The position numbers and the translations under genes are program-made. Positions 37,521 to 50,074 of a stretch of 64,000 nt of DNA are shown here, piece by piece (within the stretch, counting starts at the first letter, position 1; each line of letters starts with the position of its first letter). The notes under the pieces were generated by a model that saw only the letters and a list, made by a program, of their open reading frames with translations, did not search any database and was not told the origin of the DNA. The stretch is from positions 5,828,001-5,892,000 of the forward strand of contig JAKOON010000004.1 of the NCBI GenBank assembly GCA_022577435.1, in the 5' to 3' direction. This DNA comes from Embiotoca jacksoni (Eukaryota > Chordata > Actinopteri > Embiotocidae).

Positions 37521-39920
37521 TGGTGCAGATTGTTATGCAACCAAAACAGCAAAGACCTCCAGATGATTACTTATAGTGTCACAAAGCCAATACAGTAAAA
37601 CCGCTCTTATAAACAAAGAGCACATTCCGCTATCATGAGGAAGAACAAAACATAATTTTGTTCCTTTTTTCAGCATTCAACCGTATGTCCACTAAAGACT
37701 TTGAGCTCATCGTTAAGTGATCAGCTTCTTCGAAACGTAGAAAAGGAAAACCTGCCGCTCTCCATAAGCTGTTGTGCTGGCGGGCCAGAGGAGGTTTCCC
37801 CATGAACTGTTTGTTCTCACCCGCTCCAGCTGTGTTCTCCGCTGACAGAAGGTCTGGAACAAGACAGCTGAGATCATGTTTTTCACAGTCTTGATTTAGC
37901 ATTTCTAATGCAGCTATAAATAATGTCACAGACCAAACGCTCCATTACCCCTCTGTAATAGAAGAAGGAACATAATTTCAACAGAGTAAAAAAAAAAAAA
38001 AAAAAAAATAGTGGTATTCATTTTGTATTTGTTTTGTCAGTGGGGAGAAATGCATCATCGCATCAAAGGGGATTTTTACACTCACCAACCAGGCCCATGA
38101 CTGTGTGTCAACTGTTTGCACAAAACAACAACAATCACCAAAACAGAATGCGATTCAGTGACAAAAATCCAACTGATAAAATAGCCGGCTAGTGAGTGTT
38201 GTTGCCAAAGAAGGTGATCTGAAGCTACCCCTGATGAAAGAAGGATGACAATAAGAACTGTTTTTCATAGAAAGCCTTGTGTTAAGATAAACCTGAGCTT
38301 CTTTACTGCAGGCATCAAAGCTATGTTATATCAAAATATCTTTTCCCACACGGAAATGTGTATCAATCAATTTGATGAAGGAGAAAGAACTTTCTGAAAG
38401 GGAAAAAAAGTGCCGTAAAATCCACACTGCCTGCCCACAGCTGGATTGATAACTAGAACATTAGACACATGCAAGAGAACTGAAACCCACAGCTGAAATA
38501 TTCTGTGTGGACACGGCTTCACCATCACTCAGGATGCGCCTTGAGCTCGTCTGACAGGGTGCGGGACTATGACAAAAGAGGTTGGCTGTCATGTAGCGTA
38601 CAGTACACTAATGTGCCTTTTCTGACAGATACTCAAATGATGGAATCAAATTCTCGTAAAGAGAAAAGAGCTCTATTCATTAAAGTGCCATAGGACCACG
38701 AGTGTTTCCCTCGCAGACTACTTTTGGACACATCAGGACATCACAGCTAGAGGCATTACACTCATCACACAGATACGCACACACTGGTTCCCAACAGGAT
38801 AACCACTCATCCCAGAACATCTGTGTGGTATAAATCACTCTCAGAGAGGTTACCTCACAAACCACCAGGTCTCAAGATGACAGCGAGAAAAGCCCTTGGC
38901 AGCGACTGCCAAGGAAGAGGAAGGAATGTAACTATCAAAAACTGCAATACATCATTTTTAATTGCCAAAACACTGAAATTATGCTCAGAGAGGGATTTGG
39001 AGATGAGATGTGGAGACACACTGAAGAATGGGGTGATGCAACAGCAAGATGGAGTCAATAACCCATTATGCTAATTGTATCTCAGGTCTGTCGATGTCAA
39101 CCGATCTGCCTTGGATGCTGTTGTACTACTTATTTAAAAAAGGATAGCTACTTAAGTGGTGTGGACGTGGCTTATTTACAATGCATCAGATGTATAACAA
39201 ACCACAGTAATATGCTAGTTTTTATAGACAAACTGAAGTTTATGCTGAGACATAAAGCATTAATACTTATTTTGTGCATTTGTATGGTATTGAAAATAAT
39301 GATTTAAATATTTTCAGCATTTTATCATATTGTCAAGAATATTGTTTTCACATAAATACCCTGAAATATCATGATCATATTCTTAGACTGCACTAAATTC
39401 ACTTTAATGCTGATATTTCGTGCAAATTTTAAACCCAAGTTGTTTAAATCCATTTTCATTTGTAAGCAGTCTTCTTCTTTCCTGCCTTGGCTGGAACAAT
39501 GCTGTGTTTTTTTTAACACATGAAAGCCACCTATTGATCAGAGGAACAATGTGACATGTGTATCGCATCTCCCACATGCACACACAAGACAAACAAAACA
39601 GAGAGCTGTCTCAGAAACACTGTTCCATAGTGCCATTAGAGGTTAAAAAAAAAAAAAAAAAAACGTATTTTCTACAAGTTGGGAAACACTTGTCTGTTAA
39701 CACATTCTGCAGATAAGCACATTTCCACATTTGAGTTTGATAAACGTCAGTCCAATATTCACTCTCTTTCTAGCTCTGGTTTGGTCTTCCAGAGCCCATG
39801 AGGGAAATATTTGGTTCTGTAGGTGATGGTGCTCTCCTGAGGTCACCTAACTTCCTTCAATATTTGCTGCTGACCAGTTAGCACACACTTTTTTAGACCA
39901 ACTGTTAATCACATCAGTGA
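37521..39920. other. Intergenic, no gene seen
   Basis: AT-rich sequence with a poly-A run near 37989-38008 and another near 39645-39663. No protein-like frame. Confidence 0.5.
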
Positions 39921-40150
39921 CAATTCAATTCAATTCAATTTTATTTATATAGAGCCAAATCACAACACAGGTTATTTCATGGCATTTAACACAGTAAAGT
40001 CCTTACAGCAAGACTTTACAATGAAGCCAAAAGCAAGCTAATTAATGCTAACATAATTGTAGCAGTGAAAGAGGCACCTGGTCTGAGAGTTCAACAGTGG
40101 GAGGATTGGGGCCTGTGGTGATGTTTATCAGGCCAGTAGGGCTTGGGTAA
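39921..40150 (+). repeat. Dispersed teleost repeat, (CAATT)n then 'tttatttatatagagcc'
   Basis: Begins with four CAATT-type units, then ttttatttatatagagccaa, caacacaggttatttcatgg and cagtaaagtccttacagc. It aligns by eye with the start of the repeat at 27656-27955 (ttttatttatgtagcacca...aagtaaggtccttacaaca), so the two are copies of one family. The right limit is uncertain. Confidence 0.6.
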
Positions 40151-41669
40151 AGTCAATGATGACTTCCATACTCCTAACAGCCAATGAACTCTTGGTCACC
40201 CATTACATGCATTAGACTGCTAGTGAAGCACGTGGGCTTAAAAGAGGGCCGTAATCCAGCCACGTGCCTTTTCTGACCCTTTTCCCTCAACCCGATTCGC
40301 TCTCCCCCTGCCATTCCTCTGACACACACCCACAGAAAACATGCTGGAGACATTATCGGGTCCACATCAGGCATACAAGGAAAATACACAATGATAAGAG
40401 AGTAATAATGAGAGGAGGTGCTGGTGCGAGGGGCCCCGAGAGATTCAAGTAGAAAGAGGAAGAACGTGATATTACAAGTGATAAAAAGAGATAAAAGGGA
40501 ATGTAAACTGATAATAAAAGTCATTGGAAAGTCTAAGATGACTTCATAAAAAAAACTGCCATGTGGCTTTTCTCGTTACAGTAAAAATATTTATTAAAGC
40601 TCATCTGCCTCCAGATGTAGCTATTTGACAGGATCTTTATTAACAAAACCTTCCTTAACAGCTGTGAGAGCAATGATAAAACACGTTTAAAAAGGGTCAC
40701 ATTCAGAGGTACCAGGTTGCCTGCAGCAAACAACTCGCCTTGGTGGTTTAATGCTGCACAGAAACAAGAGATAAACTCTCCAGCGTGTGTGTTTCACACT
40801 GTGGTGAGGGCCATGGTTGCACTTTCTGCTCACTCTGTCATTTATCTGCTCATAAATCAGCAGACTTTTATAAGACACTTAACAAGAGTCTGTAGAGACA
40901 TGGGGAAATGAGCTGCAGACTTATTGAGATATCAAATGCCACCTCTGCAGGCTTATCAGAATAATTACATGCTGTTGTTGAAGCAGACGCAGGAGGACAG
41001 GAGCCCTGTCTGAACCCTGTAATCCATTACTGTCCTGTGCAATCAGACATTTAATCCAAATCATCCTGTTTGTCAGTGTGCTGTAACTACAGATAAACAT
41101 TCATCACAAGGCTTCTTCATCTTCAATCACACTTTGGAGTTTCTCAAAACAACACTGATTTCAATCACTCACACAGGTGGTATGGAAACACAACCAGAGT
41201 AAAAAGATGTCTTTCTCGAGTTATTTTTCTGAATCCAATGCCCAATGAAATGACTCAAATCAAAACAGAAAGGCCGATTTTAATTGGAGTGAGATTGATG
41301 CAGCCATTATCCAAAAACAAACACATACCCGGCCCTCTTGCGGCTGCACATCATCAAACACAACCAAAACACGGCAAGGCACGTCACTTGATGTAAATAA
41401 GCATCACAGACACCACAACAAAATTAACAACTCCAACAGTAACTTTGTGCAGCTGGAAGACCTCACAGTTCCCATCCAGTTATCCCCCAGAAGAACTGCT
41501 CTTGTGAGTTGGGTTAGGCCTTAATAGTTTGATGAAATATTTGGTTTAGTTAAAAAAAAAAAAGACAAACTCAAAACAGTGTCACTATTCATGATGAATT
41601 ACAGGTGCAGATGTAAAATGTGTGTGTAAATGAATCAATTAAATGTATCTTGTACATTCTATACCATTA
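40151..41669. other. Intergenic, no gene seen
   Basis: Mostly unique-looking sequence. The 40930-41170 stretch is less AT-rich than its neighbours and has two TAATCC motifs (41020 and 41052). Confidence 0.45.
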
Positions 41670-43060
41670 AGTTAGGTTAGGCAGTTACTTTATTAATCCG
41701 TGAGGGGAATTTTTTTTCGCTACAGAAGCATACAGAAGCAATAAGTTAATAATAGAATAATAGAAAAGCAATAAAATAGCAGAAAAATAGCAGTAAAAAA
41801 TATAAAATGCACAGTATATACAGTATATATCTATATATATTATATACAAACAACCAAGAAACACAGTCAACAGTGTTATTGCTATGTGATGGATTTTGCC
41901 AGAGGTGAGTTATTGTACAGTCTTATTGCAGTCGGCAGGAATGATCTCCTGTATCTGTCCTTGTGACAGCGGAGCTGGAGGAATCTTTTGGAGAAAGTGC
42001 TCCGCTGTCCCTGCAGCAGGTGGTGGAGAGGGTGGACAGGATTATCCAATAAGTCTGTTGGTGTCACCGGCTCCAATGCTGCTCCCCCAGCAGACCACAG
42101 CGAAGTACAAAGCACTGGCCACAACAGACTGGTAGAACATCTCCAACATCTTGCTGCACACATTGAAGGATCGAAGTTTCCTCAAGAAAAAGAGTCGACT
42201 CATCCCCTTCTTGTAGACAGCGTTGATGTTGGTCTTCCAGTTCAGTCTGTTGTCATGGAGACACCAGGTACTTGTACTCCTCAACCATGTCCACCTCCTC
42301 TCCCAGAACTCTCAGCGGTTGTGGAGCTGTCGTCTTCCTCCTGAAGTCGACCACCATCTCTCTGGTCTCGGCCACGTTCAGGAGCAGGTGATTTCTTCCC
42401 GCCCACTCCACAAAGTCCTCCACTACTGCCCTGTACTCATCCTCCCGTCCATCCCTTATACACCCAACCACTGCAGAGTCATCAGAGAACTTCTGCAGAT
42501 GGCAGGACTCTGAGTTGGACTGGAAGTCAGTTGTGTAGAAGGTGAACAGGAAGGGGGACAGAACAGTTCCCTGAGGAGCTCCAGTACCACTGACCACCGT
42601 ATCAGACAGCACACTGCCCAGACGGACAAACTGTGGTCTGCCTGTCAGGTAGTCAGTGATCCAGGAGACGGTGGACGCGTCCACCCCCACCACCTGCAGC
42701 TTCTCACTCAGCAGCAGTGGTTGGATGGTGTTGAATGCACTGGAGAAATCAAAGAAAGTGATTCTCACAGAGTCACCGGTTCCATCCAGGTGAGACTGAG
42801 CTCGTTGCAGCAGGTAGATGATGGCATCGTCCACTCCCACATGAGGCTGGTATGCAAATTGCAGAGGGTCCAGTGAAGATTTCACCAGCGGCCTGAGGTG
42901 GGCCAAGACCAGCCTCTCCAGCACCTTCATCACATGAGATGTGAGGGCAACCGGTCGGTAGTCGTTGAGGCCAGATGGAGTCGTCTTCTTAGGGACTGGA
43001 ACCAGGCAGGCATTCCCTGACTGTTCTGCTCGGGGCTCTGGAAACTCTGTCAAACTGCTT
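41670..43060 (-). pseudogene. Decayed, 5'-truncated LINE reverse transcriptase (CR1/L2-like)
   Basis: The main frame at 42253-43053 (266 codons) starts within the RT domain: LVPVPKKTTPSGLNDYRPVA, RITFFDFSSAFNTIQP, then GAPQGTVLSPFLFTFYTTDF. The catalytic YADD box is replaced by FSDD (KFSDDSAVVG), a form common in this fish group. The frame breaks after EEYKYL near 42260, resumes in another frame (LHDNRLNWKTNINAVYKKGM), stops near 42042, and resumes again to the C-terminal RYRRSFLPTAIRLYNNS. The 3' UTR ends in ttcccctcacggattaataa and agtaactgcctaacctaac. The endonuclease domain and the start of RT are missing. It is not able to encode a working protein. Confidence 0.9.
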
Positions 43061-43760
43061 TAACACAAGACTACGTCAAAAACTAGTAAGTGGCCTGACC
43101 ACCTATGAAACGTTAGAGGGCCTCAATTTGAAAAAAAGGGGTTTTAATATAAAAATGATACAGGGAGCTGTGCCATTTAGCAAACCAATAGTGTAGCTTA
43201 ACTTTTTAACTCAGCTGGTCAGGGAGAGACCAAGGTGTTTATTGACAGGTTTCTTGTTTACAAACATTAGTGTCACATTATCAGTATAATATATTTGAAA
43301 TTGTTTGTAAATTCTTGTTGACTTGATAGTACAGTGCCATCTCAGAGTTGGATCTGTTTGTCTGTCTTTTATTTGCATGTTAAAATAACATAATGTAAAA
43401 TGGTAGCTAGTCGAATATGAGCAACTTATATTTTATAATGTTATGAAAACAGAAAGAAGCATCGATTTAGAGCCTTTTTGTCATGTAAAGTCCTTTGAAT
43501 AAAAGATAAGTAGTATTTGTCACTGACATTATGCGATAGTTAAAAGTAAATACGGTATCTCTAGAAAACTCAAAGTCTCTTCAAAACATTTCAGGAAACT
43601 TTCATCCATTGAAAAAAACAAAACAATATCTGCTCTGAATTTCCGGAAGATAGCAGAGGACAACCATCGCTGATTAAAACAAATCATTTTTTTATCGTTC
43701 AGTCATTGTGGATTTTAGAGATACCTTCAGCACCACCTGTCTTCACTTTTAATAATAATA
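43061..43760. other. Intergenic, no gene seen
   Basis: AT-rich sequence flanking the truncated LINE. Confidence 0.45.
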
Positions 43761-43985
43761 ATAAAAATATGAATGCTAATAAACTGTATTTGTATAGCAC
43801 ATTTCGTACAAGAAATACAGCTCAAAGTGCTTCGCAGCAAGAGAATTACATGCAGTGTTTCACATAAAAACAGATATAAAGGAACATTTAAAGAAATGAG
43901 ATAAAACAGATAAAATGTACAAGAAACAGATAACAAGCATAAGAAGCAGATAAAACGCATGAGAAACAGATAAAATGCATAAAAA
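43761..43985 (+). repeat. Dispersed repeat with 'tgtatttgtatagcac' head
   Basis: Reads tgtatttgtatagcacattt, caaagtgcttcgcagcaaga, then several degenerate agaaacagataaaatgca units. The 'tttgtatagcacttt...caaagtgctt' pattern marks the head of many teleost LINE/SINE-like repeats. Confidence 0.5.
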
Positions 43986-45710
43986 TGAATACAAGTAGAC
44001 TTGATTTGGGTCGTTTTCTACGATTCAATTTATGATATGAAGTAGCGGAAAAAGCAGTTGTACGTCTTGCGCACTTTTCTAGAACTTTACTTCATACAGT
44101 CCTTTTGTGCTGTGGTCTTAGTAAATTCTTTAAGGTAGACTCGTCAGTGTACCTCGAGGTTTCTGCTAAACCTCGGTTAAAAACTCACACGGGTCCAATC
44201 CGTTCGTACACCACTAAAATTCCCTTTTTAGTGGGAATCCTATCGACTTCAGCCAAACAGGCTACAACACCATGTTTGACCAAACACTGGCTGACGTTTA
44301 CCAGCCGTTAAAGTCCATGGGGGGCGCTGTTTCACTCATTTCAGAACACGTCCTGAAAATGGGAAAGACATCAGTCTGTAATGTGAAAAAAATATTTGCC
44401 TAAATTATTAAATAAATGTATGAGTCAGTTGACAGAAAATCTGTTTTTTATCACTTTAGGAATCGTCACTTTATGACCGCTATTTTCCAGAATGTTTTAA
44501 CATTTTAAAGGCAGATAGAGATTTGTCTGGGCACTGCCAGTCACTGGTCCTCACCCAAAGCCACCATATGGTCAGAAGAAAAGAAAAAAGGGTTTCAAGA
44601 TTTACATTAGTTTTACATTAGTTGAAAAAGGAAGAAAATACTTTTCTAACATGAGCAACATCAACCAGCCCGAGCAAGAACATCCCTCACCACTGGTGCT
44701 TTTAATATTTAAGTCACTCCTCTATTTGTGTTATCCTTGAGCAAAAAATAAATAAATGGCATGTCAGTCTGTCAACGTGCAGTAATGATTTCCTCCCTTA
44801 CTTGGAGTTTTCCATTTTTCATCCGTGTTGCCCGACACTGAAGCAACACTGACTTCATGCTGGTAAACAGTCCAAACTGGGCTGGTGCAGAACCACTCAT
44901 TGGTGCGTGTGATTCTCCAATGATCATTAACATTTAACATGAAGAGACCTAAAGCAGACACACCCTCCTGTTCGGTTACCGTGGCGATTTTGATTATTTA
45001 TTTATTTTTTATATTAAAATTAAATGACGCCATTGCTGGCCACCAACAGGCCGGCTGACCTCACCAAACCACTCCAAATATAATCCAAACCTCTGGAACA
45101 ATGCTCATGCTAAAAACATAACAAAAAAAAGTATGCAGCTGGATTCAATTGTTTCTGAAAGCAGCACAATGACACACTGATTCACAGTTGTATTGTTTCA
45201 CCAGGCCAATGGTATGTTTACATAATGTGCTTGTGCACGAGTGTTAAATTACACAAGCAGATCCTGGCACATGTATATGGTGTAACGCAGGCGGATTACT
45301 GGTATACACTCTTTAAGAAACAGTCATGGCTGCAGACGAGCCTATAATCCACACCTGGTGTGGCTAATCTGCTTTTCGGATAATCCCGGAGCAGCTAAAC
45401 ACCTGGTCAAACAGTTTGGGAAAGCCAATAAGTCAGTCATTCTATGAGAGAGCGAAGTACACTCCCACTCTCTTTGAAAGTAACATTTTGAGCACAATCT
45501 TTGCAAGCAGTCGTGAAAGTAGTTTTAAAACTATCAATACCACCGTGTCTGTGAAATAAAGAGCTGTAATCACAATCTAACTTCCTGATTTAGAGTTTTA
45601 TTTTAGATTTATTCTATTGCTATATGTGTTGCATTATAGGATAGTTATGATTTCAGATATATTATCATGTAAGCAGCACTTGCTGTATTAGTTGCTGCTT
45701 TGTCTCCTAT
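43986..45710. other. Intergenic, no gene seen
   Basis: No protein-like frame. Unique-looking AT-rich sequence. Confidence 0.45.
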
Positions 45711-45965
45711 CGGGCTGCCTGTGGTGGAAGACGTATTCAGACCCTGTACTTAAAGAAAAGTACCAATACTGCAATATAAAAATATTCCGTTACAAGTTAA
45801 AGTCCTACATGAATCTTGTGAATGTTGAATCTTTAACAAATCATCCTATTTTACCAGCTGATTCTGTCAATAAAATCCTAAGTATATATATAAAATGTAG
45901 TGAGGCAGGAATGATAATATTTCCCGTGAAGAAGTAGAGCAGAAGTGCAGTTGCATAAAAGGGAT
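45711..45965 (+). repeat. Dispersed teleost repeat, 'tggtggaagacgtattcaga' family
   Basis: Contains gtggaagacgtattcagacc, ttaaagaaaagtaccaatac, tataaaaatattccgttaca then agttaaagtcctacatg. I recognise this order from a common fish repeat whose copies read 'gtggaagaagtattcagatc...agtaaaagtaccaatac...taaaaatactccattacaag...agtaaaagtcctgcat'. The 45752-45937 open frame is repeat sequence, not a gene. Confidence 0.65.
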
Positions 45966-46306
45966 TTCTTTTTTTTTTCTTTACCTAAATGTATTTAGTT
46001 TTGTTCCCTCACTGGACCAGATTCTGTATTTTATATAAAATTATTTATTTTTGAACACATTTCACTTATTTATTAGTCATTTACACAGCTGCATGATATG
46101 ATAACACTGTTAACAAGGTAAAACAGTCATAAAAAGTATAAAAAAAAAGTTCATATATTGAAACATTAGAGACGCACATGATTTACATCCTACACGACAA
46201 CTCAAAATAATATCTACAATGTTATTTACATGACAGAGAGCTATAAGTGATGGTTGGCTGTTTGTCCCAGTGGCAGATGTTAAAGAACAGTGACAACAAC
46301 TGTATG

Positions 46307-46330
46307 CACACACACACACACACACATACA

Positions 46331-46377
<47 letters not shown>
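46307..46377. repeat. (CA)n microsatellite, twice interrupted
   Basis: A CA tract with two TA interruptions (cacataca). Intergenic. Confidence 0.97.
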
Positions 46378-46378
<1 letters not shown>

Positions 46379-47218
46379 TCAAATTCAGCACACAAAATGC
46401 AAAAGGCATGACATTGTCACTGGGGTCTGCTTCACCAGTGTTTTTCACTCGTGTGGACGGCTAAAGGAAGAGCAAAGGACAAGAAGCATGTAATGTAAAC
46501 AAGGAGCTAGCACGTGATCTACGGGTGCGATTGTGACAACAAACAAAATCCTACAGGTTGTAATCAGCTGCAGCTGTGAGGGTCCGCTGTTGGAACGAGA
46601 GGGGTCAAGTACATGTCCAGAGAGGATCGGCTGAGAATACCAGAGAAAACACAGGAATCAGTCTGTCAGAAGGTTTCAGATTGAGGAGCAGGATCGTGGC
46701 CAAATAAGTAGTCTCAAGACAGATACATTTTTTTTTTTAAGAACTGCTGGTAATCTTAACATTTTTTTCTTCCATCAGGAGAAGCAACTTGAGGTTGTCT
46801 TTCCAAGGAGCATATGTTGTTTATCAGCTTGCTTCTCCTGGTTTTCCTGTTCTCTCAGTTGCATTACATATGACATCTGAAAGCAGAGCATTTGATCAAA
46901 TCCTTGGGCCGCTTGCCTTCGAGCATTTTTCCACTGAAACGTGTTTTCACTTATTTCTGGATCCCAGAGCAACAGACGGTTCATGCTCTCTGCCTTTCTT
47001 CCCTCACCACTGTTTTTTCACTCTTGTCTGCCTTGTCATTCATTTGCAAACAAACACCGAACCTTCTCGTTGATTGGAGCTTTGAGAGAAGGCAGAAAAA
47101 TCCCTTGCCAGTCGAAAAATACCTGAAAAGATCCTTCTACTCAACGTTCAGACTGTGAAAGGCTAATTTTGGATTGATAAGCAGCCTATAACGAACAGGA
47201 ACACTACATTTGGCCACC
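46378..47218. other. Intergenic, no gene seen
   Basis: A few overlapping open frames at 46775-47158 have no recognisable domain. An A/T run lies near 46727. Confidence 0.45.
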
Positions 47219-48093
47219 TTAAAATAATAGTTTGACAATTTGGAGGATACGATTATTTGTTTTCTATAGGAGATTTAGATGGGAAGATTAATAAAAAACC
47301 TTCATATCTGTACTTTAAATATAATTATACTATTTGGCTGCTATTTAGCTTGGCTTAGCACAAAGACTGGAAACAAGAGCACACAGATTGCCTGGCTCTG
47401 TAGCTGCAAAGTCCACTTACTAGACCCTCTACTGGCAAATCCACATACAGTGTTTTTCGAAGGGTAACCATCACCAAAGGTTCCTCTGCTTTCTTATGTT
47501 TTAAGTCTTTTTTTTGTCCTTCTAATGTACTTACAGTACAAAGATTAATACATTTATATGTTGGGAACTTTTTCATGGTATCAGAAATTATTGATCCGAC
47601 TCCCAGTGTCATTGCGAGCTTCCTGGTTTCACTTTTCTTTTCTTTTTCAAATTCCACAATAAAATCGTTGAATCCACACCAAATAACAATGCTGATCTCT
47701 TCCTGTTGATGTAAAAACAACTTTTATCCAGTAAAATTCTACTGTCAGTCCACCTGGTGACTGCCAGACAGGTCAAAATCGGGACTAGACGGATTGAAAG
47801 TTTCAGCCTTGCTTTTATTGTGAATTCCTAGTAAAGCTCACGAATGAACAGGTTAAATCTTAAAGTGTAAAATATGTAAAAGCCGGAAAATGGAGTTTTA
47901 TAATCAAATGGGCTGATTTTGTTTCCTTTGTAAATGAGTCCGGTGAACTGTTAGCCTTTCTTTTCAGTCTTGCTATTAAATGGCTGCTGTAGCTTCATAT
48001 TTCACAGTTATTGGAGTTCAGTGGATCTTATCATCGAACTCTCCCCCAGACACTGAATACACTGAAGTGCATTTCATTGAACTATTCCTTTAA
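47219..48093 (+). mobile_element. TIR element of the TTAAAGGAAYAGTT family, about 0.87 kb
   Basis: The left end reads ttaaaataatagtttgacaa. The right end on the minus strand reads ttaaaggaatagttcaatga, giving imperfect terminal inverted repeats. Inside are agatttagatgggaagatta, tttagcttggcttagcac, aaagactggaaacaag and gcctggctctgt, all family motifs in the usual order. No transposase frame is present, so it is non-autonomous. Confidence 0.7.
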
Positions 48094-48640
48094 CGTACAG
48101 TTGAAGATTAACGTGCACAGTTCATCCATTGGTGTTGCTTTTGAGTCAATGTAGACTACTACATTTCAAAATAATTTAGAATAGCACCAGTGACTAAATA
48201 AAAAAAGAATCTCTGATCAGATTGATCAAAACTGTTAACTATTAAATCTTGGCTATTAAATAGTATTTCAACTATATACATATTCACAGTTATTGTTCTT
48301 CCTTTTTAAGAATGGACAGATATGATATGGTGAACAGAAACCATTATAGTGCTACACAAAAATACTACTTGGTACAGTTGCGTGTCAGTCCACACTTCAA
48401 GTAATAGTAACAGGATGTCCGGTTTTCCCTACAGGGAGACGTCCAGGTGATGAGCAGCAAGCACATCCCTTGATGTCACAGCAAGCTCACCCAGTCAAGA
48501 GAAGGCACTGAGGAAGGAGAAAGAACTGTCAACGCCTCTGCCCACACAGGCGGGGACAGACGCAGACTTACTGTGGATATTATAAGACAGACAGTCCAGT
48601 TTAAACCACGCAGTCCAGAACCGAGAAATTCTTGATAGGG
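48094..48640. other. Intergenic, no gene seen
   Basis: AT-rich sequence between two copies of the same repeat family. Confidence 0.4.
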
Positions 48641-48785
48641 AGTTTTTGTGAAGCAAAAAAAAAATGTCAGTACAAAAGTTTCAACTTTTACACAAAGAAC
48701 AGAACCTTGGGACAATGCCATTTCAGCTCTTTTACGATAAGCTAAGCTAACCACAGCTGCTGGTTGTAGCTTCACATTTACGATA
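48641..48785 (-). repeat. Fragment of the TTAAAGGAAYAGTT family, reverse orientation
   Basis: On the minus strand it reads aatgtgaagctacaaccagc, agctgtggttagcttagct then tatcgtaaaagagctg. The 'gaagctacagccagcagc..ggttagcttagctta' core is the family signature. The termini are missing. Confidence 0.55.
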
Positions 48786-49543
48786 AAGTTGATTAAAGAC
48801 CTTCTTGTTTGACTCTCATAAAGAAAGAATTTTTTTTTTTTTTACGTAAATCTTAAACAAGTCCTTAACATCACTTAAATCATGAGTCAGAACCATTTTA
48901 AAATGTTATTTTTTCCACATCTGTTGTGACCTAATGATGTGGTTAATAAAATATGGTTCGAATGCGCGGGATCACAAATCATTATCTTTTCCCATTGCGT
49001 ACTGAGCTTCTTTCCATCTAGTTTTACACTGTGGTTTACACCAACCAATCAAAGAATGCTCTACAACAATCCTTGAAAGTTGGAAGTGCTAAACCCCCTC
49101 TGTAGTTTTGGTGGTATTTTGTTTGTCCTTATATGTCTTAATTTGTTCCTTTGAAAATGTGTTCCCTTGTGTCCAAGTTTCTTTTACGGAAAAAGAAACA
49201 TTAGGATAGGAGCCTTGGTAGTGCAACGTTAAATTAAAGGTATTAATATCCACCATAATTATTATAGTTTACTGAGAGGTTCAATTAACTCGATAAATCT
49301 GTGATTATTACATATTCCGACTAACTTAACTTTCATTTTTAACAAAGATGTTGATATTACTAATTGTAATAAAACTACAAAGTCACCAAACAGTCTTCAT
49401 ATGAATAAGAAATACCTTGTTGTTCACAGGAAAGCTTCATTTGTGCACTGAGGACTTCTCTCTGCGGGTATCCACGACATTGCTGCAGATGAAGATACAT
49501 ACACAAACACCTCAGATTTCATCTTTCCAGGTAAATAAGTAAC
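48786..49543. other. Intergenic sequence downstream of impg2
   Basis: No protein-like frame. AT-rich. Confidence 0.45.
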
Positions 49544-49990
49544 TTTATTTACTATATAAAAAGTACCCACAACTCAACACAGACTCATCTGGCATGAAGG
49601 ATCGCTGTGGTAGAAAGAGGGGACATGTACAGCCAGATACAACTTCAAAACAATCAGCGCCACTGCACACAGGCACAGTACTACTGCCTGGCTGTTGGCA
49701 GTGGAAGGAATGTCTGCATCTCATTAGAGTTTCTGTCTCACCGTATCATCTCCAGGCCTGGTTGGTGAAGATCTAGGAATGATAAATCTGTCTCCACACT
49801 GGTTTGGCACGGCTTGAAGTCCTCATCCTCCGCCAGCTCTCGACTTACAAACAAACCCCTTTCTTTACTTCAATCTCGTCAGCCTCCTGTATCTTAAACT
49901 CAATTCCCTTTTTCCTCATCTCCGGGTTTGTTTGGCCCCATTTCCTTATCACAGTTTTAAAAAAAAAAAAAGGGAAAACAAGCGAGGAAC
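49544..49990 (-). other. impg2: Likely impg2 3' UTR with AATAAA signal
   Basis: On the minus strand the stop codon (49991-49993) is followed by about 440 nt without another recognisable exon. An AATAAA hexamer lies at 49544-49549 and is the nearest one I see. The true cleavage site is not visible. Confidence 0.5.
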
Positions 49991-50074
49991 TCACGCTTGA
50001 TGCTGCCGCACAAAGTCTGCAAACTGCCGGTCTTTAGCGTAGAGTTCAATGATGCGTATCCTGTCTTGGATTTC
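49991..50074 (-). CDS. impg2: impg2 last coding exon
   Basis: An 84-bp exon including the stop, phase 0 in, acceptor tgtttctgcag. It reads EIQDRIRIIELYAKDRQFAD then FVRQHQA and TGA. Joined to the previous exon it gives SELTKE-EIQDRIRIIELY, the conserved C-terminal end of vertebrate IMPG2 as I recall it. Confidence 0.93.
   Translation of the reverse strand, partial: EIQDRIRIIELYAKDRQFADFVRQHQA

Noticed and set aside
46775..47158. Cluster of overlapping open frames on both strands
   Set aside because: No known family pattern, no splice-supported structure; most likely unselected sequence.
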